Shown here: positions 16,288-20,545 of the stretch, one piece after another
How positions within the stretch are numbered: position 1 is the stretch's first letter
Layout of the letters: every line of letters starts with the position of its first letter
Assembly (NCBI GenBank): GCA_024276815.1
Contig: JAJRWM010000189.1
Location: 1 to 20,545, forward strand
Direction of reading: 5' to 3'
Source: a bacterium
GTDB taxonomy: Bacteria > JACRDZ01 > JAJRWM01
DNA: 20,545 nucleotides
Position numbers and translations under genes: made by a program
Notes under the pieces: generated by a model
The model's input: the letters and a program-made list of their open reading frames with translations, nothing else
What the model was told of the DNA's origin: nothing
The model's database searches: none

Positions 16288-16752
16288 TTACTCAAAACCC
16301 AAACTAAGCGCCACCACCCCATAGCTGGTCATGAGCGGAACATTTAATGAAATCAGATTTTGCTTGTATATTTTATTGTTGGCGTCATCTAAAAAAATGG
16401 GCACCGAAATCTCGATTCCTTCGTATTTATAATGATCGTTGATGATAGTCACAGCTTTGCCGCAGATCATGTTGCAAATCTCGCTGATCGAGCTTTTTAT
16501 CAGCAAGCTGTGATTGGGTATCGGCATCCCACATAAAAGATCTGACGCCAGCCGGTTAGCGAGATGACTATCCATGCTATAAATAACAAATCCGTTAACG
16601 CTTCCGAACACCTTGATCACGGCCGCCATATTGAAATGAGGAAACAAGCAACTGCTCTTGGTCGGTTTCCCCCTGGTGACAGCCTCATTTATCAAGCCTC
16701 CAAACACGTCGACCCCGGCTTTGATAAAGGTGTTAACGAAATCAGCCTTCAC
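16288..16752 (-). CDS. cheX: CheX-like chemotaxis phosphatase
   Basis: This protein of about 154 residues matches the CheX family, which removes phosphate from CheY-P in chemotaxis and from related receivers. It begins VKADFVNTFIKAGVDVF, then has a GSVNGFVIYSM strand. The diagnostic E-x-x-N helix SISEICNMICGKA (Glu91 and Asn94) supplies the catalytic acidic and amide pair, and the family's C-terminal strand ends the protein. GTG at 16752 is chosen because a near-perfect GGGGAGG lies 5 bases upstream and the resulting N-terminus fits the family. An ATG at 16791 would add 13 unlike residues, with only GAGAG upstream. It is the first gene behind the sigma-54 promoter, followed by the HD-GYP gene. 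The chemotaxis name is by family; the partner receiver is not in the window. Confidence 0.85.
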   Translation of the reverse strand: MKADFVNTFIKAGVDVFGGLINEAVTRGKPTKSSCLFPHFNMAAVIKVFGSVNGFVIYSMDSHLANRLASDLLCGMPIPNHSLLIKSSISEICNMICGKAVTIINDHYKYEGIEISVPIFLDDANNKIYKQNLISLNVPLMTSYGVVALSLGFE

Positions 16753-16842
16753 ACTTGCCTCCCCATTTTTACCGTTCTTAAAATACTCCATAAAAACACT
16801 CTCAAGGCGCGTATCCGTATTAAATTGCTTTTACCTGTTATA

Positions 16843-16858
16843 TGCAAGCCTCATGCCA
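16843..16858 (-). promoter_or_regulatory. Sigma-54 promoter of cheX and the HD-GYP gene
   Basis: On the minus strand TGGCATGAGGCTTGCA (16858-16843) matches the sigma-54 consensus TGGCAYR-N4-TTGCW at every fixed position, with exact spacing between the GG and GC elements. A T-run lies just upstream. Transcription would start near 16832, about 80 bases before the GTG of cheX. Sigma-54 promoters require an AAA+ activator bound upstream; no such gene is in the window. Confidence 0.8.
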
Positions 16859-16963
16859 AAAAGCGCCCACCCCTTTTTATTTAGCGTAACTCATTGTTAT
16901 ATTTATATTATAGATGATTTACATAATTTCCCTATTCCATAAACAGAACCAGGTTAAAGCACG

Positions 16964-16977
16964 CAATTGTACAACTG
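16964..16977. promoter_or_regulatory. Candidate activator-binding palindrome upstream of the sigma-54 promoter
   Basis: CAATTGTACAACTG is a 14 bp near-perfect palindrome (core TTGTACAA) that lies about 106 bp upstream of the sigma-54 box. A related CAATGTACAAGATTG sequence occurs at 17037-17052. The distance suits an enhancer-binding site; identity as such is inference. Confidence 0.35.
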
Positions 16978-17054
16978 ATTATTAAAAATGAGGGGTTATA
17001 AGGTTGTTTGGTTAATTATATTAAGCACTTAGAAGGCAATGTACAAGATTGCAC

Positions 17055-17084
17055 TGATAGTAAACATAGTTTATTGATAGTAAA
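17055..17084. repeat. TGATAGTAAA direct repeats flanking an inverted repeat
   Basis: TGATAGTAAA occurs at 17055-17064 and 17075-17084, a 20-base period close to two helical turns. Overlapping them, TAAAC (17061-17065) and GTTTA (17069-17073) form an inverted repeat. This could be a tandem binding site on one face of the DNA, roughly 200 bp upstream of the sigma-54 box. Confidence 0.4.
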
Positions 17085-17302
17085 TCGACAACAGGATCAG
17101 GTAGCTTTTAAGAGAAATTGGTGGTGATAAGCAGACATATATAACAAATAACGCTGTTCAGCAGGAAATGGGGTTTAAGCCTGCTTCAATCGGTCATACC
17201 AGCAACCGGCCTGAGGATTCCCGTTTTCACGGAAACGACATCTTCACAGGGTTTAACAGTAAAAATATTGGGAAAAGCCGTATCTTCGAGCCTAACTCGC
17301 TT

Positions 17303-20300
17303 TTAAAACAGATCCGTGTTTCTTCGTCTCATTTTTTTATTCAGGGTTATGAAAAAAGTGGTGCCAACACGCAGCTCACTTTCAACCGTTATCTGTCCTC
17401 CATGGTTTTCCACAATACCATAACAAATAGCTAAACCGACGCCTATCCCCTTGCCAACTCCCCTTTTGTTCTTGGTACTAAAAAAAGGTTCGAAAATTCG
17501 GTTGGCTGTTTTTTCAGTCATGCCCCGTCCATTATCAAAAATAGTTATACGCACTTTATCATCCTGGCCGATAATCCGAATAATAACTTTTTTTATTTTT
17601 CGACCCACCAGCGCGTCGAATGAATTATTCAACACATTGTTAAACAGTATCTCCAGTTGATAGGGATCGCACTCAAGCAGTCCTCGATAGTGATAAAAAG
17701 CCTGGATAGATATGCCCCTGGTTTGGCATTCTTCTTCCTTGGCGGCTAAAATTTTCTCCATTAACAAACTAATTTTGACAGTTCGGAAAGCCGGTTGATA
17801 ATTCCCCGAGAACAGCAATAAGTCCTGAACAATGTTTCTCCCTCGCTTGACCTGCTTATCTATGATATTCAGGGTATTCGAAACCATCGTCTGATTAGCG
17901 ATGTTTTTCCGGCTGAAGGTGGCCCAGGTATGAATCGTGCCCAGCAAATTATTAAACTCATGGGCGATGCCCGACACCAGAAGTGAAAGACTGGCCATTT
18001 TTTGCGAACGGATAATATTTCTTTGCCGCTCCACTCTCTCGGTGATATCCCTGATAACACTTAACAGCTCAACCGGTTTGTTTTCTTGTTTTATCAAGGT
18101 AACGTCCATCTCAGACAGAATCTCGTTATCGTCTTTATCAATGAAGGTTACCGGCCAGTTTTTTATCGTGCCTTTTCGTTGTATTATTTTTATTTTTTGC
18201 TCAATATCCTTTTTATCTTTCATTAGATCAGGCCAGCGCCTGGAATACAGTTCTTTTTCGCTAAAACCGAGCCAGTTCAAAAAAGAGGAATTAGCGGTAT
18301 GAACCCTGGTACTTAAATCGGTAATCATTATCATATCGGTAACATTATGGAATATTTCCTGGTACTTGCTTTCAGATTCGAGCATGGCCGTGACAAAGCG
18401 ATGATTCTCGATTGTCTGGGCTATTTGTTTACAAATCAGATGCAGCAGGTGAGTATCCGCCAGGCTGAATTTCCGTTCAGGCGTAAAGTGAGCCAAATTC
18501 ATGACGCCTATCGACTTCGCGCCGGATTGAATCGGTATGGTCGCCCAGGCGCGGTGCCCGACCCTGCGAGCCTCAAGCCGAATCCTTTCAGGAATATTGG
18601 GGGCTTCGGAAATATCATCAAGGGCGACCGGCTTGTTGTTTTTCAGCGCTTTTTCGGCATAGCTGTTTTTAAATGGTATCAGTTTCACTTTTTCGGCAAA
18701 ATCATCGGTCAGACCGCTGGTTACATATCAGCGAAGACAACCGGCGTCCTGGTCAAGCAGGTAGATGCCGCCGCCGACCTCTATTTTAAACAATTCAATT
18801 ATCCGCTGATAAACATTATGAAGTTTTTGCTTCAGGGGCAGATTCTGAGTCAGTATGGAAGTAATGCTGAAGAGAATGGACAACTCATGCGACTTCTGAA
18901 CAACAGCTTCAACACGTTTCCTTTCCGAGATGTCGCGGGCCAGCGCGAAGATCACCCTTTGACCCGAGTGTTCAATTATCCTGCTGCTGACCTCGACCGG
19001 AATCACAGCGCCGTCTTTTTTGACATGCTCGGTCTCAAAAACATAAGAGCCCCGTTTTTCCAATTCCGAGATTCTTTCCCTGATAGTTGAGCGGTACCTG
19101 GAGCCAACAATATCGGTTAATCGTAATTTCAGGATTTCGTCCCGATCATACTGTAGTCTCTCACGGGCTATTTTATTCGCTTCAATCATATTACCGTCCA
19201 GGTCATGAATAAATATAGCGTCGCCGGCGTTATCAAAAAGCGTGCGGTAGCGATGTTCCGATTCTCTTAAAAACTCCTCCGCCAGTTTTCTTACGGTGAT
19301 ATCATCAGCGATACCAATGCCGCCCATAATGACGCCGTCATGAGAAATGATCGGGCCGAAATCGGCTTTTATAATGTTTGCCTTACCGCTTAAGACAGAG
19401 ATATATTCCCCTTCGAAATGACCATTCTTTCCGCTCAGCGAGGTCTTAATCGCCGCGACAGCGTCTTTATTCGTCAAAGATGACATAAGATCAAGGCCGA
19501 TCAGCTTGTCTTTGGGAGCGCCGAGTATATCAGCCAGGTGATCGTTGCAGGAGACAATAACACCGTTCCGGTCATAGTGGAGCACTCCCAGCGGCGAGTT
19601 TTCGAAGATCAGCCGATATTTTTCCTCGCTTTCAGCTAAAGCTCTTTCTGACTCTTGAAGATCACGGTAAAGGATCATCCTGCTTAAAGCGTCGGAAAGT
19701 CTTACTGAAATGTCACGGAACAACCTTTTATCCCGCTCGCTCCACTCCCGGGCGTAGGAACACTGATGCAGACCGAACAACCAGGGTTTACCAACATTCA
19801 ACTTGATAGCGATATCCATTTGAGATTGGATCTGAAACAGTTTCGAACCTGGGTGATCGTCGTTCCAGGGGAAAGCCCTGCTCCCCGGACTGTATGTCAC
19901 AGGTTCCGAACTGCCCAGAGCCGTCCTTAAAACCTCGGCTGTCTCAGGATACATGGGAAAATCCCTGTTCATCTCAAGCGCGCCGGGATATTCAGGACTG
20001 GTCACTTCGATCGGCACTCTCCAGGTTGGCGAATCAGGATCGCAAGGATGCAGGAGCCAGGCCCGGTCGCAGTCAAAGATCACGATTACTCTTTCCATAA
20101 CCGCCTGGATCATCCGGTCGATATCAAGCGCCCGCTCGATAATTTCCGAGATTTGGTTCATGCTTTGAAAATAATGGAGGTTATCTTGCTGCTCTTTTTG
20201 AGCCAGGATTTTATCCGTTATGTCATAGAATGTGCCCTGGACAATGACCGGTTTGCCTGAATCGTCGCAGACGTTTTGGATGCGTTCCTGAAGCCAGCGT

Positions 20301-20545
20301 ATTTGCCCATCCTTACGAATAATCCGGTACTCATGTTCCAGCTTGAAGCGGGGTGTCGTCCGCATATCTTCAGCGAACATTAAAACCTTGGGCAAATCAT
20401 CAGGATGGATTATCTGATCCCAGCGAAGATTGCCTTCCCGAAAATCATCATTGGTGTATCCGGTAATTTCCTCAAGCGCACCCTGGAGGAAAAACGGTTT
20501 GAAGTTCAGATCGCCCCGGAAAGCGATCCCCTGAAAATCCCGAAC
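17303..20545 (-). pseudogene. Large multi-PAS/GAF histidine kinase, split by one in-frame TGA, 5' end outside window
   Basis: The frame is open from the right edge to 17303 (1,080 codons) except for a single TGA at codon 606 (18730-18728). Counting from the edge, it contains a PAS domain (1-112, its start missing), a GAF domain (about 130-295), PAS (305-420), PAS (428-545), a second GAF (about 560-715) holding the TGA, a fourth PAS (720-840), a phosphoacceptor helix with the histidine in GIAHEFNN (codon 17962-17960), and an ATPase domain with FNNVLNNSFDAL, IFDNGRGM and FEPFFSTK. It reads DQDAGCLR, the TGA, then YVTSGLTDDF, so the break falls inside the GAF fold without a frameshift. Translation stopping there would yield a sensor without a kinase. 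A restart, for example GTG at 18688, would yield a kinase with a broken GAF. No transmembrane segment or receiver is visible. Confidence 0.82.

Larger units (their letters stand above)
16753..17302. other. 550 bp regulatory intergenic region upstream of cheX
   Basis: There is no credible gene between the large kinase and cheX. Reading leftwards on the minus strand it holds: a hairpin TTTCCGT-GAAA-ACGGGAA (17235-17218) in a degenerate repeat-like sequence, without a T-run; two TGATAGTAAA direct repeats (17055-17064, 17075-17084) flanking TAAACATAGTTTA (17061-17073); the palindrome CAATTGTACAACTG (16964-16977); a very AT-rich stretch (16895-16930); and the sigma-54 promoter (16843-16858). The layout suits an activator-controlled promoter. 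AGCAGG/CCTGCT (17160-17185) is a further weak inverted repeat. Confidence 0.5.

Noticed and set aside
16753-16791. Longer cheX from ATG at 16791
   Set aside because: The extra 13 residues do not resemble the family, and GGGGAGG lies exactly 5 bases before GTG 16752. It remains possible.
18728-18730. TGA as selenocysteine or a reassigned sense codon
   Set aside because: GAF domains have no selenocysteine site, no downstream structure stands out, and several genes here end normally at TGA.
1-20545. CRISPR array, insertion sequence, prophage or toxin-antitoxin module
   Set aside because: No spaced repeat array, transposase, integrase, phage structural gene or small paired toxin-like frames were found on either strand.

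Overview
The window is about 20.5 kb of compactly packed bacterial chromosome of moderate GC content. It has standard-code stops, Shine-Dalgarno sites before most genes, sigma-70 promoters and one very good sigma-54 promoter. Nothing in it looks like a prophage, plasmid, CRISPR array or insertion sequence. L27 begins directly at its glycine-rich N-terminus, without the cleavable extension typical of Bacillota, and no prp-like gene lies between rplU and rpmA. The Obg protein carries a C-terminal OCT domain, and the tRNA encodes its own CCA. With a CheX phosphatase, an HD-GYP protein and large PAS/GAF kinases, this suggests a motile or surface-sensing bacterium from a non-Bacillota, probably uncultivated, lineage. 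The sequence alone does not allow a firmer taxon.

Left part (1-2613). A minus-strand operon starts at a clear sigma-70 promoter (2381-2409). It encodes a CaCA-family cation antiporter, an SppA-type signal peptide peptidase, a 56-residue zinc-ribbon protein and tRNA-Arg(CCT), whose first base directly follows the zinc-ribbon stop codon. A divergent promoter (2553-2581) drives queA.

Centre-left (2614-7534, plus strand). queA (queuosine synthesis) is followed by a repeat that contains a terminator-like hairpin. Next come ogt (O6-alkylguanine repair), a holA-like DNA polymerase III delta subunit and a YfhO-family membrane protein, joined by two ATGA start-stop overlaps. The YfhO gene has one in-frame TAA at codon 75 and is otherwise open across 713 codons.

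Centre (7549-12944, minus strand). One tight operon, rplU-rpmA-obgE-proB-proA-asd, runs from a near-consensus promoter (12916-12944). It links two ribosomal proteins and a ribosome-assembly GTPase to the first two steps of proline synthesis and to aspartate-semialdehyde dehydrogenase.

Right part (13009-20545, minus strand). This is a signalling block: a two-PAS histidine kinase, an HD-GYP protein, a CheX-like CheY-P phosphatase, and a very large PAS/GAF histidine kinase that continues past the right edge. The kinase is split by a single in-frame TGA. The cheX/HD-GYP pair is preceded by a motif matching the sigma-54 consensus and by palindromic and repeated sequences that could bind an activator.

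Most of the window is well-known housekeeping content. The points most worth a second look are the sigma-54-controlled cheX/HD-GYP operon, the two single-codon nonsense interruptions in otherwise intact genes, the dispersed 62-64 bp hairpin repeat, and the tRNA that abuts a coding sequence.
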